This document shows, in pieces, positions 35,284 to 44,554 of a DNA stretch of 64,000 nt; the first letter of the stretch is position 1; each line of letters begins with the position of its first letter. The stretch spans positions 185,318 to 249,317 of the forward strand of contig MKRX01000001.1 in NCBI GenBank assembly GCA_001898035.1. The letters run 5' to 3'. The notes below the pieces were generated by a model. The model was not told the DNA's origin, ran no database searches, and saw only the letters and a program-made list of their open reading frames with translations. A program made the position numbers and the translations under genes. Source of the stretch: Armatimonadetes bacterium 55-13 (GTDB taxonomy: Bacteria > Armatimonadota > Fimbriimonadia > Fimbriimonadales > Fimbriimonadaceae).

Positions 35284-36639
35284 CTACCGAATCATCGTAA
35301 GGGACCGGTCCAGGAGGTCGATAAAAAGGTCGATCTCATCGCCGGTAACGCTCAAGTTTGGCCGTGTGCGGATGGATCGCTTACCGGCGCCCAAGAGCAG
35401 CAACCCGTACTCTTCCCGCGCGACTCGAACGAGTTCGCTCTTTCGCTCCGGCGAATCGAGCGAGAACCCTTGATAAAGTCCGAGCCCACGAACGTTTGAG
35501 GCGACCGGTGCGAATTTTTTGACCAATTGGGTCAGTCCAGAAGCCAGCCGCTCGCCATTGATGGCGGCTCTTCGAACCAGGTCTTCCTGCTCCACGATTT
35601 TGACTTCCTGTACCACGCGAACCATATCCGCCAAAGTGCCGCCCCAGGTCGAATCGAGAACGCCGATATCATCGAGTGGCTCCAACATATAGACCACCCC
35701 CGATCCGAACTTCTTGCCGGTAGCGATTGCCATCGGCGCGTGGGGGAGATCGAAATGGTCAATGCCCCACATCTTGCCGGTGGCACCCAGCCCCGTTTGG
35801 ACTTCATCGAATCCGAGGTAGACGTCGTATTTGTGCGCGAGCTCACTAAGGCCCTGGAAGAATTCTTTGAGGGCGACGCGGTGACCTCCCGCACCTTGAA
35901 TTGGCTCAACGATGATCCCTACAATTTCATCTGCCATTTGAGTAAGGACCGCCTCAACTTGCTCAAGCGCCCGCAAGGCATTCCGCATATTTTCGGCATG
36001 AGAATTCTCGCTCGCGTAAGCAGGGAAAGGAAGCTTGATGTTTCCCATGGCAGATAGCCCCTGGAAGTCTTTCGTCGCCACGGGATCGATCGTCTGGGTG
36101 ACGCCGAGGGCGAATACGGTTCGACCATGGAACGCCTTATCAAAATAGAGAAAGCGACGATTGGAACCTACTTTGCCCTCGCGGAATCGCTTCTGGTTGA
36201 ACTTGGCCACCAGGTATTTCATCATGTTCTCGACGGCTTCTGCGCCGGAGTTCACCGCGTAAACCTCCAGAGAGCCTCTCGCCTTCATCGACTCGGGAGC
36301 CAAACGATGAAGCATCCGATAGAACGCAAGACACTCTTCGGTCAGAAAGTCTGGGTTAGCCACTTTGTTGTTCGCCGCGCGAACCAGTCGCTCAACATAA
36401 TCGGACTCGTAAAGGCCGGGGTGGTTATGACCGATGAGTTTGGAACCGTAGTAACCCGCCCAGTCAAAGAGTCGCTGCCCGTCCACCGTTTCTAGCCACA
36501 TGCCCTTGCATTTCGCTAAGTCGATGGCAAATGGATAAGGAGTTGCAATGACGTATTTTCCAAGTTCTTCCAGCATCTGCGTAGATACCGGACCGGGAAA
36601 TTGCGTTGTCGAAGGCATAGTCGTAGACATCATCGGCAC
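35284..36639 (-). CDS. lat: L-lysine 6-transaminase-like class III aminotransferase
   Basis: The 451-residue PLP enzyme has the class III features VNSGAEAVENMMKYL, DEVQTGLGATGKMWGIDH and TGKKFGSG with the probable Schiff-base Lys. The strings EEL...CKGMWLETVDGQRLFDWAGYYGSK and FLTEECLAFYR fit lysine 6-aminotransferases better than other class III members. It would turn lysine plus 2-oxoglutarate into aminoadipate semialdehyde and glutamate. No lysine-pathway partner is nearby, so the role is open. Confidence 0.72.
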   Translation of the reverse strand: MPMMSTTMPSTTQFPGPVSTQMLEELGKYVIATPYPFAIDLAKCKGMWLETVDGQRLFDWAGYYGSKLIGHNHPGLYESDYVERLVRAANNKVANPDFLTEECLAFYRMLHRLAPESMKARGSLEVYAVNSGAEAVENMMKYLVAKFNQKRFREGKVGSNRRFLYFDKAFHGRTVFALGVTQTIDPVATKDFQGLSAMGNIKLPFPAYASENSHAENMRNALRALEQVEAVLTQMADEIVGIIVEPIQGAGGHRVALKEFFQGLSELAHKYDVYLGFDEVQTGLGATGKMWGIDHFDLPHAPMAIATGKKFGSGVVYMLEPLDDIGVLDSTWGGTLADMVRVVQEVKIVEQEDLVRRAAINGERLASGLTQLVKKFAPVASNVRGLGLYQGFSLDSPERKSELVRVAREEYGLLLLGAGKRSIRTRPNLSVTGDEIDLFIDLLDRSLTMIR

Positions 36640-36685
36640 CAGGGGAGTCCCAATTATGACAGTGCGGGGGAGATCTTCGGGACGT

Positions 36686-36704
36686 AAGGGAGGCCGAGCC
36701 TCCC
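36686..36704. terminator. hairpin downstream of the PEP-CTERM gene
   Basis: AGGGAGGC (36686-36693) pairs with GCCTCCCT (36697-36704) over a CGA loop, 16 bp past the PEP-CTERM stop. There is no U-tract. It may act as a terminator or be a mobile palindrome. Confidence 0.4.
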
Positions 36705-36719
36705 TGTCCTCTCCCCTGC

Positions 36720-37319
36720 TTATCGCCGACGTCGTCGGATAAGCGCGGCGCCCCCCATCGCAAGGGCGGCCAAGGTTGCCGGTTCAGGTACGGGAGCAGC
36801 GGTAGGTACACCGGGAGTCTCGCCCGAGGAATCGAGGGGAGTAAAACTCCAACCGTCCCATGAGCCATCGGCGAGGGGGCGATCGCTCGGGCCGGCAGAG
36901 GCATAGCCCCATATGGGGAAATCGGTGCGGGGTCCGCCAATATAGTAAGACCAGTAGCCTTCTTCACCCGGATAGCCAAATCCGGACTTGTAGTGGTCGT
37001 TCGCGCCCGTGAAGTTTCCATCAAGGTCGGCATCGTAGCCGAAGCCCTTTACGGCGGTTCCAAAGCTAAATGTTTCGGTTTCGACAACCAAGTGGGGATC
37101 GATCGCATCGATTGCCGCGAGAAGGTCTAACCCAGTTGCGGAGCCGTCAAAAAGAAAACCCCAGGCTGTGGATTCATTCGTTTTTCCGTCGTTCCAGTCC
37201 ACAACCAAGGCGGATCGGTTGGCTCCGGCGCCTGCCCAGAGCTGAATGTCGCCTAGGTCAAAGCTGAATGCGGCGCTAGTCGAGAGAGTAAGGAGGGTAA
37301 TTGCTGTGATTTTTTTCAT
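36720..37319 (-). CDS. PEP-CTERM surface protein downstream of a cobalamin-riboswitch-type element
   Basis: The 199-residue protein has a signal peptide (about 1-18), a body with aromatic motifs (WGFLFDGSATGLDLLAAID, WSYYIGGP, DGSWDGWSF) and a tail AAPVPEPATLAALAMGGAAL then RRRRR. The tail is an exosortase sorting signal. The gene starts 11 bp after the prepilin-type gene's stop, so both are likely on one mRNA that begins with the riboswitch. The body is not recognised as a domain. Confidence 0.75.
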   Translation of the reverse strand: MKKITAITLLTLSTSAAFSFDLGDIQLWAGAGANRSALVVDWNDGKTNESTAWGFLFDGSATGLDLLAAIDAIDPHLVVETETFSFGTAVKGFGYDADLDGNFTGANDHYKSGFGYPGEEGYWSYYIGGPRTDFPIWGYASAGPSDRPLADGSWDGWSFTPLDSSGETPGVPTAAPVPEPATLAALAMGGAALIRRRRR

Positions 37320-37330
37320 AGTTGCTTCTT

Positions 37331-38089
37331 TCAGTTCAAATCGAAGAGTTCGTCGGTAGAGAAATTGCCATCGTCGTCAATGTCGCCCAGGTGGGCCGGT
37401 GTGAAATCTGCGGCATGGAACCCGAACCCAAAGTCTCCGCTGCGGAGAATTGGCTTGCGAGACTTGGCGTGTCCATCCGCCCAAGCAATATTGCCCACCC
37501 CGTTGTGGCGGCCCTGGAATCCTGGGTAGTTCTGGCTAGGTGGATCTAGGTAAGGATTCGCTTCGAGGGTTGGCTTGGGGTATTCGAAGTTGTTGATTCG
37601 AGCCGAGGTAGCGAAAGTGACCGTGCTGGCTGGTTCAGCCATCGCTCCGTAATTCACGGACTTGGTGTATCCCAAATACAGATAGTTGTAACCGTAGCCT
37701 GTAAAGCCGACTTTCGTTCGAAGTCGATTGGGGAACGATGGGTCCGCTTGAATTCCCTTACCGTGAGTGTACGGATAGAGTGGCCCCTCTTCCTCCTTCA
37801 ATGTCGATGTCGCTGGATACCACATGCCCCACCACCAGCTTGTTTTGCCCCCGGAGGCCGGCGTCATCACCAGAAGCATCTGATCGTCGTAGTCGTTTGC
37901 ATACATGAGCCATGCAATGTCGATCTGCTTGAGGTTGCTCAGGGATTGGGTCTTCTTTGCCGCCTCCTTCGCCTGGGCAAAAACAGGGAAGAGAATGGCG
38001 GCAAGAATGGCAATGATGGCAATAACCACCAAGAGTTCGATCAAAGTGAATCCTTGATCCTGGATGACTTTTCTAGCGGACGTTCTCAA
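37331..38089 (-). CDS. prepilin-type (H-X9-DG) secreted protein under a riboswitch
   Basis: The 252-residue protein starts at TTG 38089, 4 bases after AGGGG. A GTG at 38152 would add 21 residues but has no ribosome site. The leader is cut before [17 protein letters not shown], and the helix runs on through [16 protein letters not shown]. The C terminus has [16 protein letters not shown], a full H-X9-DG motif. Prepilin peptidase cuts and methylates such heads, and GspE/F machinery may assemble them. Being first after the riboswitch is unusual. Confidence 0.75.
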   Translation of the reverse strand: MRTSARKVIQDQGFTLIELLVVIAIIAILAAILFPVFAQAKEAAKKTQSLSNLKQIDIAWLMYANDYDDQMLLVMTPASGGKTSWWWGMWYPATSTLKEEEGPLYPYTHGKGIQADPSFPNRLRTKVGFTGYGYNYLYLGYTKSVNYGAMAEPASTVTFATSARINNFEYPKPTLEANPYLDPPSQNYPGFQGRHNGVGNIAWADGHAKSRKPILRSGDFGFGFHAADFTPAHLGDIDDDGNFSTDELFDLN

Positions 38090-38184
38090 CTTTCCCCTTG
38101 CGGCGACTAAGAACAGGGGAAAGGAGCGCCAAAGATGGCTCTGCCTGACCACCTATGCTCGTAGGCGACGACTCCATATGTTTT

Positions 38185-38294
38185 GTAGAGCGGGCATTCG
38201 GGCTTGGAGCGCTTAGCTCACCACCGTTGCGGCACAGCGCCGGATTCTCACCGGACTTTCCCCGTATCCACCAGTCACGACGACGGGTCTCTAC
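38185..38294 (-). ncRNA. cobalamin-type riboswitch
   Basis: On the minus strand the region has the cobalamin aptamer core: GGGGAAAGTCCGGTGAGAAT, then CCGGCGCTGTGCCGCAACGG, closed by a P1 stem GTAGAG (38294-38289) with CTCTAC (38190-38185). The sequence AAGCCCGAATGCCCG near the 3' side resembles the B12 box. The expression platform between 38184 and 38089 is not clear. It precedes a prepilin-type gene and a PEP-CTERM gene. It likely responds to adenosyl- or hydroxocobalamin. Confidence 0.82.
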
Positions 38295-38385
38295 GATGTT
38301 TTCCGAGAGTATAGCTGGCCGAGCGTCCCCCCCATACTCGCAATTCGGAAAGGCTTTCGAATCTTTCGCAAGATGAAGACTCCGC

Positions 38386-39111
38386 CTACTTTCCGTACGC
38401 GTCCTTCCAAGCGCGGTCCCATTTTGTGTGAACGTACCGATTCACGGCAAAGAGCGAGGACGAGAGTTCTGCGGGAGCTTGTTCCTCGCTAAATGCCATT
38501 GCATAGCCAGCTTGCTTCGCGGCTTGAAGGGAGTCGGCGTTGAATCTGCCGTTGGGGTAGGCGAGAAATCGAATAGGATGCCCAAGGTGCTTCTGAAGGC
38601 TTGCCTTTGAGTCTGCCATCTCCTTTAGTTGAGTCACGCGGGACAATGTCCGCAGGTCCTCTGGATGGGTGACAGTTTGCGATGCTAAGGTCACCAGTCC
38701 CTCCCTGTCCAACTCTATGAGTTGCGCCCAAGACATCTTCGGCCTGCCTACCTGACTCCCCACAAAACCCGTGTGGACAAACATGACGGTAGGAATCTTT
38801 CGCGCACGCAGGATAGGGAGCGCGTAACGATAGAAGCCAAGGTAATTGTCGGCAAAGGTGATCGCGACGGCCCTTGGAGGAAGAGGCGTGCCTTTCGTCA
38901 GATGGAGATACAGGTCTTCGACCGATACAAAACGCGCCCTTCGTTCGGCGAGTCGATTAAGGATGGATGTGAACTCGGAGACGGAGCAATCAAACCACAG
39001 AGACTTTTGGGTCCTATGAGGAATAACGTCGTGAAAAGTCAAAACCGGCGTCTTTGTGCCTAAGCGAACAAGATGCTGGCTGGCAAGCAGCATCGCGGCG
39101 ACTGGGATCAC
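38386..39111 (-). CDS. polysaccharide deacetylase-like protein with altered active site
   Basis: The 241-residue protein has the NodB fold layout. The catalytic motif TFDDG is replaced by TFADN (residues 85-89), so the base Asp is Ala87 and the metal Asp88 remains. The first metal His of the HxxxH motif reads Gln145, with His149 kept (SQTVTHP). It may be inactive or use other residues. It starts at GTG, overlapping the amidase stop by 4 bp, and has a weak signal-like N terminus. Confidence 0.7.
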   Translation of the reverse strand: MIPVAAMLLASQHLVRLGTKTPVLTFHDVIPHRTQKSLWFDCSVSEFTSILNRLAERRARFVSVEDLYLHLTKGTPLPPRAVAITFADNYLGFYRYALPILRARKIPTVMFVHTGFVGSQVGRPKMSWAQLIELDREGLVTLASQTVTHPEDLRTLSRVTQLKEMADSKASLQKHLGHPIRFLAYPNGRFNADSLQAAKQAGYAMAFSEEQAPAELSSSLFAVNRYVHTKWDRAWKDAYGK

Positions 39112-39782
39112 TCTTTTAGTGCCGCCACCACGCCTGCCGTTAAGGCGTCGGCCATCGCCGATCGTCCCTTGGAAGAAGCGATAAAAGCTTCATCCTTTGG
39201 ATTGGTAAGAACGACCATTTCAACGAGCACCACGGGGACTTTGGAAAAGATGGATCCGCTCAGAGCTCCCTGCTTGCCACCTATCGCCGTTTTTAAGTCG
39301 GACTTCAAGCCATTGTCGGAAAGCTTGCCTTTAAGTTTCGCGGCGAACTCCATGTGGAACCGCTCCGCCATGGGCTTGATTTGTGCAATCAGTTCCTTAC
39401 TTGGCCCCTTCGTTCCTAGCACCGTGCCTTGCTGGGTGGGATAGTAAGACGCAAATCCGCGATTGTTGGCGGCATCGCAATGGAGCCGTAACATGAAATC
39501 TGCCTTCGCCTCATTGGCGATTTCTGCACGCCGCTTGTTACGCACCAACTCGTTCTCCGATGACTTGGTAAGAACAACCTTTGCTCCCATCTTTTCAAGC
39601 CGTTCCTTAACGAGCTGAGCTTGGATCCATGCCACATGCAACTCAGTCAGCTTCTTCCCCTGTGTTCCTCGACCGACTTCGCTTGGATGACCAGGGTCGA
39701 TGCATATGACCTTCCCTGCCAACTGAGCCGAGCTCAGGGCGGCGAGGGCGAGCAAACCGGCAACAAATGCGGGACGAAACAC
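39108..39782 (-). CDS. N-acetylmuramoyl-L-alanine amidase (Amidase_3)
   Basis: The 224-residue secreted enzyme has a signal peptide ending around residue 20 (SSAQ). The zinc ligands are His in IDPGHPSE, Glu in LTELHVAW and His in RLHCDAANN. A catalytic Glu lies in VLVEMVVLTNPKDE. It cleaves the bond between muramic acid and L-Ala in peptidoglycan. The deacetylase-like gene overlaps its stop by 4 bp (GTGA), so the two are co-translated. Confidence 0.9.
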   Translation of the reverse strand: MFRPAFVAGLLALAALSSAQLAGKVICIDPGHPSEVGRGTQGKKLTELHVAWIQAQLVKERLEKMGAKVVLTKSSENELVRNKRRAEIANEAKADFMLRLHCDAANNRGFASYYPTQQGTVLGTKGPSKELIAQIKPMAERFHMEFAAKLKGKLSDNGLKSDLKTAIGGKQGALSGSIFSKVPVVLVEMVVLTNPKDEAFIASSKGRSAMADALTAGVVAALKE

Positions 39783-39842
39783 AATGTCACGGTACCAGAC
39801 CTAAGAGGAGCGCGCGGGGACTGGTAGCTTTTAGGAATCGGA

Positions 39843-41636
39843 ATGAGACGCGGAACCTATTCCAGCAACCCCGAGCACGAAAAACTCGTTAAACCTACTT
39901 GGTCTTCCATTCGCCGACTTGTCGGTCTGGCCGCTCCCTACAAGTGGTATCTGGCCGCGGGCGGAGCCTTGACTCTCCTCTCCAGCGCCACTAATCTGAG
40001 CCTTCCCTGGATCATGCGATTTGCCATCAATCGCATTGTCGAAGAGAAATCGGTTGCGCTCCTTGACCGCTTCGCTCTTATCGTGATCGGCGTGGTCATG
40101 ATCTCGGCCCTGATCGGCTTCGGTCAGTACGTCCTAATTTCCTACGCCGGAAACCGAATCGTGACAGATGTGAGAGCTCGTCTCTTTTCCCACCTCTTGC
40201 GCCTTCCCGTCACCTTCTTTGATCGAACTCGCTCTGGAGACTTAACATCCCATCTATCTAACGACGTGAGCTTGATGCAGCAATCGTTGGGCAGCGATTT
40301 GGTAACGATTTTTGGGCAGTCGCTGATGTTGATTGGTTGTATTTTCACCGCCGTTTACATGAATGCGCGACTCACGGCGGTTGTCGTCGGCCTGCTTTTG
40401 GTGGTGATGTTAGGGTTCGTCATTTCGGGACGGCGACTCAGGAAACTCACCCGGTCGGCGCTCGATGCGCTATCAGAAACGATGGGAACCATGACCGAAG
40501 CCCTGGCCAACATCCGTTTGGTCAAAGCCTTTGTTCGGGAACCTTATGAGGGCGGAAGAGCGGATGAGCGATTGGAGAAGGTCTTTAAGCTGAACATGAA
40601 GGCTTCGATCTCGGAAGGGATCATGGGCACTGTCGCCTTCGCCGGTTTTATCACGTTGATTCTGGGCGTCCTTTGGTTCGGAGGACGGAGCATTATGAGC
40701 GGTCACCTCACATGGGGAGATCTCGCCGCGTTTCTTGTCACCATCATGTTTATGAGTGGGCCGATGAGCCAACTCGCTTCGCTTTACACGCGACTTCAGC
40801 GCGCCGTAGGAGCATCGGATCGCGTCTTCGCTATCCTGGATGACGAACCAGAGATTCCAGATCCCCGCAACCCCGTGGCCTTCCCCATTCGAGAAGGAAC
40901 CGTTACGTTCCAAAAGATCGAATTCCGCTACGTGCCAGAGACCCCCGTCTTGAATGGTTTGGCGTTGGAACTGCCCGCCGGCAAGGTAACGGCCCTGGTT
41001 GGCGCGAGTGGTGGAGGCAAAACAACCATCGCATCGTTGCTATACCGTTTCTATGAGCCTCAGTCCGGTCAAATTTCGATCGATGATGTACCCATCGTCC
41101 AAATCAGACGCGACGAATTGCGTGAGCACATCGGCCTCGTCCCTCAAGACACGATTCTGTTTAACGGAACCATCCGGGAGAACATCCGCTATGGCCGGTT
41201 GGGTGCGACCGAACAAGAAGTAGAGGAAGCGGCGAAAGCAGCGAACGTCCACGAGTTCGTACAGGGCTTTGCGGACGGATATGACACCGTTGTCGGGGAA
41301 CGAGGTGTCACGCTGTCGGGCGGCCAAAGGCAGAGGGTTGCAATTGCTCGCGCTCTTCTGAAGAATCCTCGAATTCTGATCCTGGACGAAGCAACGTCGG
41401 CGCTAGACGCCAAGTCGGAAGCCCTTGTCCGAGAAGCTCTTGATCGACTCATGAAAGGGAGGACAACCTTAGTGATCGCTCATCGATTGACCACGATTCA
41501 AAACGCCGACCAAATCGCGGTGCTGGAGGGTGGCCAAGTCGTTGAACTTGGTACTCACCGTCAACTTCTCGAGAGAGGCGGACGCTACTCGGATCTGCAC
41601 CTGTTAGGGATTGAGAACACCTCCGTCTCCCCGTAG
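39843..41636 (+). CDS. ABC exporter, membrane and ATPase half-transporter (MsbA-like)
   Basis: The 597-residue protein has an N-terminal six-helix export domain (about 25-320) and a C-terminal ATPase (about 350-580) with GASGGGKTT, the LSGGQRQRVAIARALL signature, ILDEATSALD Walker B and AHRLTT H-loop. The cargo may be a lipid, drug or peptide. It stands alone; a small ORF and a GH63-type gene follow it. It probably works as a homodimer. Confidence 0.9.
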   Translation: MRRGTYSSNPEHEKLVKPTWSSIRRLVGLAAPYKWYLAAGGALTLLSSATNLSLPWIMRFAINRIVEEKSVALLDRFALIVIGVVMISALIGFGQYVLISYAGNRIVTDVRARLFSHLLRLPVTFFDRTRSGDLTSHLSNDVSLMQQSLGSDLVTIFGQSLMLIGCIFTAVYMNARLTAVVVGLLLVVMLGFVISGRRLRKLTRSALDALSETMGTMTEALANIRLVKAFVREPYEGGRADERLEKVFKLNMKASISEGIMGTVAFAGFITLILGVLWFGGRSIMSGHLTWGDLAAFLVTIMFMSGPMSQLASLYTRLQRAVGASDRVFAILDDEPEIPDPRNPVAFPIREGTVTFQKIEFRYVPETPVLNGLALELPAGKVTALVGASGGGKTTIASLLYRFYEPQSGQISIDDVPIVQIRRDELREHIGLVPQDTILFNGTIRENIRYGRLGATEQEVEEAAKAANVHEFVQGFADGYDTVVGERGVTLSGGQRQRVAIARALLKNPRILILDEATSALDAKSEALVREALDRLMKGRTTLVIAHRLTTIQNADQIAVLEGGQVVELGTHRQLLERGGRYSDLHLLGIENTSVSP

Positions 41637-41697
41637 AGATACCAGGACTTTTTACTTGGACGTGGATCATTTGGCGTGAACATGGGGTCGTACGCCC

Positions 41698-41961
41698 ATG
41701 CAATCGGGAAAGGGAGAGAAGGAAACAAAGTTTCAAGTAGTGGTCACCGCCATCATGGGAGGCCCCTTTGAACTCCGAAAAGGGCAAGTTCTGACGAAAC
41801 GAGAACTCGGAATTTGGAAAGAGTCCCTGTTACGTCACTGCGCAATTGTCCAGATTGAGTCTGAAGAAGAATGGGAAGTAACTTCTCAAAATCGCATAAT
41901 GAGTTCGGAGAGCGACGCACTCAATGAACCCCGAACTCTCAAGGATTCAGCAAAGCGATAG
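41698..41961 (+). CDS. possible small protein, 87 aa
   Basis: An 87-codon frame with protein-like composition in its middle (GGPFELRKGQVLTKRELGIW). It has no clear ribosome site and overlaps the GH63-type gene start by 38 bp. It may be a real small gene or an accidental frame in the 287-bp gap between the exporter and the hydrolase. Confidence 0.3.
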   Translation: MQSGKGEKETKFQVVVTAIMGGPFELRKGQVLTKRELGIWKESLLRHCAIVQIESEEEWEVTSQNRIMSSESDALNEPRTLKDSAKR

Positions 41962-44554
41962 CCCATCCTCCGCATGGAGGGAATGGGGACCTTATCTAAG
42001 CGAACGTCAATGGGGAACTGTTCGTGAAGACTATTCTCCAGATGGTGCGGCCTGGGACTATCTCACTCACGAAGACTCTCGGTCCCGAGCATATCGGTGG
42101 GGAGAAGATGGGATATTTGGCTGGAGTGATTTAGACCAATTTCTCTGTTTTAGTATCGCGCTTTGGAACCATCGGGATCCAATCCTAAAGGAACGTCTAT
42201 TCGGTCTGACCAATGATCAGGGCAACCATGGAGAGGACGTAAAGGAGTGCTACCACTATTTAGCCGGAACCCCAACTCACTCTTATCAGCGGGCCCTCTA
42301 CAAATATCCCCAACGCCCATTTCCGTATCAGGACTTAATCGACGAAAGCGCGCGGCGAAGAAAGGACCAGCCGGAGTATGAGCTTGTGGATACCGGGGTA
42401 TTTGAAGATGATCGCTATTTCGACCTGTTTGTCGAATATGCAAAGTCAACTCCTCAAGACACGGCTATCCGCCTAACGGTATGCAACCGAGGTCCAGAGG
42501 TGGCGGAATTAGTCCTCCTTCCTCAGCTGTGGTGTCGAAATCGATGGGCTTGGAAGCCAGGATTTGAGCGACCTCTCATCCGGGCCAGCGAAGGCGTCTT
42601 GCTTGTGGAAAGTGCGCGCCCGGGGAATTTCCAGTTGTCGTACCAAGGTGAACCCCAAATCCTGTTTACCGAGAACGAAACCAATGAGGCGAGACTTTTT
42701 GGCGCCAAAAACCCGACGCCCTTTGTCAAGGACGCCTTTCACGAAGTAATCGTTAATGGCAAGTTGGATGCAGTCAACCCGAAAGGGATCGGCACCAAAG
42801 CCGGTCTTCGCTATGATCTAACTCTCGCCGCTGGAGAGACCCAAACGATCTTACTAAGACTATCTTCGGCCAACACGGCGAAAGTGCCGTGGGAAACGGT
42901 AGAAGAAACCCTCCACGCGCGGCGAGCAGAGTGCGAGCAATTCTATCGCGAATTGAGTCCAGGTCTCCCTCCAGAGGAGGCGGAAATTCACAACCAAGCC
43001 TTGGCGGGGTTGCTCTGGTCGAAGCAGTATTACCACTACAACGTTGCCGATTGGCTGGATGGAGATCCGTTGCAGCCCCCGCCCCCCGAGGACCGAAAGA
43101 AAGGGAGGAATCGCCATTGGAGGCACTTCCATGCCGCTGAAGTTCTCTCCATGCCAGATTCGTGGGAGTACCCTTGGTTTGCTGCCTGGGATCTCGCTTT
43201 CCATTGCATTCCTCTTGCTCTTGTCGATCCCGCTTTAGCAAAAAACCAACTCTTGCTTCTTTTGAGAGAGTGGTATATGCATCCAAACGGCCAAATACCC
43301 GCCTACGAATGGTCCTTCGACGACGTAAATCCTCCGGTTCACGCATGGGCGGCTTGGCGTGTTTACACCATCGAACGTCGTGCGACGGGCAAAGCAGATA
43401 GAGCCTTCCTGGAAAGGGTATTTCACAAGCTTCTGATGAACTTCACCTGGTGGGTGAATCGTAAAGATCCGCAGGGAAATAATGTCTTTGAAGGAGGCTT
43501 TCTCGGCCTCGACAACATCGGGGTTTTTGATCGAAGCGCTCCGCTCCCCGATGGTTCCTACATCGAACAGTCAGACGGCACAAGCTGGATGGCAATGTTC
43601 TCGTTGAACATGTTGACAATTGCCCTTGAGTTAGCCAGGGAAGAGCCAGCCTATGAAGATGTAGCGTCTAAATTTCTTGAGCACTTCTTCTATATTGCCG
43701 AAGCCATGAACGATATTGGCGAAGATGGTGTTCAACTCTGGGACGAGGATGATGGATTCTACTACGATGTCCTCTACCGGAAGGATGAGCCTCCCATTAA
43801 GTTGAGGGTTCGATCTGTGGTCGGCCTTATTCCTCTCTTCGCGGTGACGAACCTGGATCCTGACGTCGCCGAGAGGTTTCCAGCGTTCTGGTCGAGAATG
43901 GACTGGTTCTTGAGACATCGGCCGGAGATGATGAACAATGTGGCGTCCGTTATGGAGCCAGGAGTTGGGGAAAGAAAGGTGCTGTCCTTGGTTACCAAGG
44001 ATAGACTGAGGCGAATTCTCCTCCGGATGCTGGACCCGGAGGAGTTCCTCTCTCCCTATGGTCTCCGATCCCTGTCGAGAAAACATCAAGATCAACCCTA
44101 TAACGTTCGGTTGGATGGACATTCTTTCACCGTCGATTACGAACCCGGGGAGTCTCGCACGGGATCGTTTGGCGGCAATTCCAACTGGCGGGGACCTATC
44201 TGGTTCCCGGTGAACTACCTCATGATCGAATCGCTCCAGCGTCTCGATTTCTACTACGGCGCGGATTTGAAGGTGGAAATGCCTACGGGGTCTGGGAATG
44301 AAATGACATTGAAAGAAGTTGCCGCTAAACTCGAGTTCTGTTTGCTGGACCTATTCAAACATGACGGACAATCGCGTCCCAATGTAGCGGATAGTTGCCC
44401 GGGCGACACCCATGAGACACCCCTGCTGCTCTTTCATGAGTACTTCGATGGCGATAGCGGACGGGGTTTGGGAGCCAGTCACCAAACCGGCTGGACGGCC
44501 CTCATTGCTAAGGTTATCCAGCAAGTTTTTGTCACGGCTCCTGTAGACGTTTAG
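41924..44554 (+). CDS. GH63/MGH1-like cytosolic glycoside hydrolase
   Basis: The 876-residue protein has the (alpha/alpha)6 fold typical of mannosylglycerate-type and GH63-like glucosidases. It has WDLAFHCIPLALVD and EWSFDDVNPPVHAWA in the middle, DGTSWMAMFSLNM with the likely catalytic acid region, and GNSNWRGPIWFPVNYL near the end. There is no signal peptide. It probably cuts a glucose- or mannose-containing osmolyte or oligosaccharide. It ends in a TTAG shared with ilvA. Family call good, substrate unknown. Confidence 0.78.
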   Translation: MNPELSRIQQSDSPSSAWREWGPYLSERQWGTVREDYSPDGAAWDYLTHEDSRSRAYRWGEDGIFGWSDLDQFLCFSIALWNHRDPILKERLFGLTNDQGNHGEDVKECYHYLAGTPTHSYQRALYKYPQRPFPYQDLIDESARRRKDQPEYELVDTGVFEDDRYFDLFVEYAKSTPQDTAIRLTVCNRGPEVAELVLLPQLWCRNRWAWKPGFERPLIRASEGVLLVESARPGNFQLSYQGEPQILFTENETNEARLFGAKNPTPFVKDAFHEVIVNGKLDAVNPKGIGTKAGLRYDLTLAAGETQTILLRLSSANTAKVPWETVEETLHARRAECEQFYRELSPGLPPEEAEIHNQALAGLLWSKQYYHYNVADWLDGDPLQPPPPEDRKKGRNRHWRHFHAAEVLSMPDSWEYPWFAAWDLAFHCIPLALVDPALAKNQLLLLLREWYMHPNGQIPAYEWSFDDVNPPVHAWAAWRVYTIERRATGKADRAFLERVFHKLLMNFTWWVNRKDPQGNNVFEGGFLGLDNIGVFDRSAPLPDGSYIEQSDGTSWMAMFSLNMLTIALELAREEPAYEDVASKFLEHFFYIAEAMNDIGEDGVQLWDEDDGFYYDVLYRKDEPPIKLRVRSVVGLIPLFAVTNLDPDVAERFPAFWSRMDWFLRHRPEMMNNVASVMEPGVGERKVLSLVTKDRLRRILLRMLDPEEFLSPYGLRSLSRKHQDQPYNVRLDGHSFTVDYEPGESRTGSFGGNSNWRGPIWFPVNYLMIESLQRLDFYYGADLKVEMPTGSGNEMTLKEVAAKLEFCLLDLFKHDGQSRPNVADSCPGDTHETPLLLFHEYFDGDSGRGLGASHQTGWTALIAKVIQQVFVTAPVDV

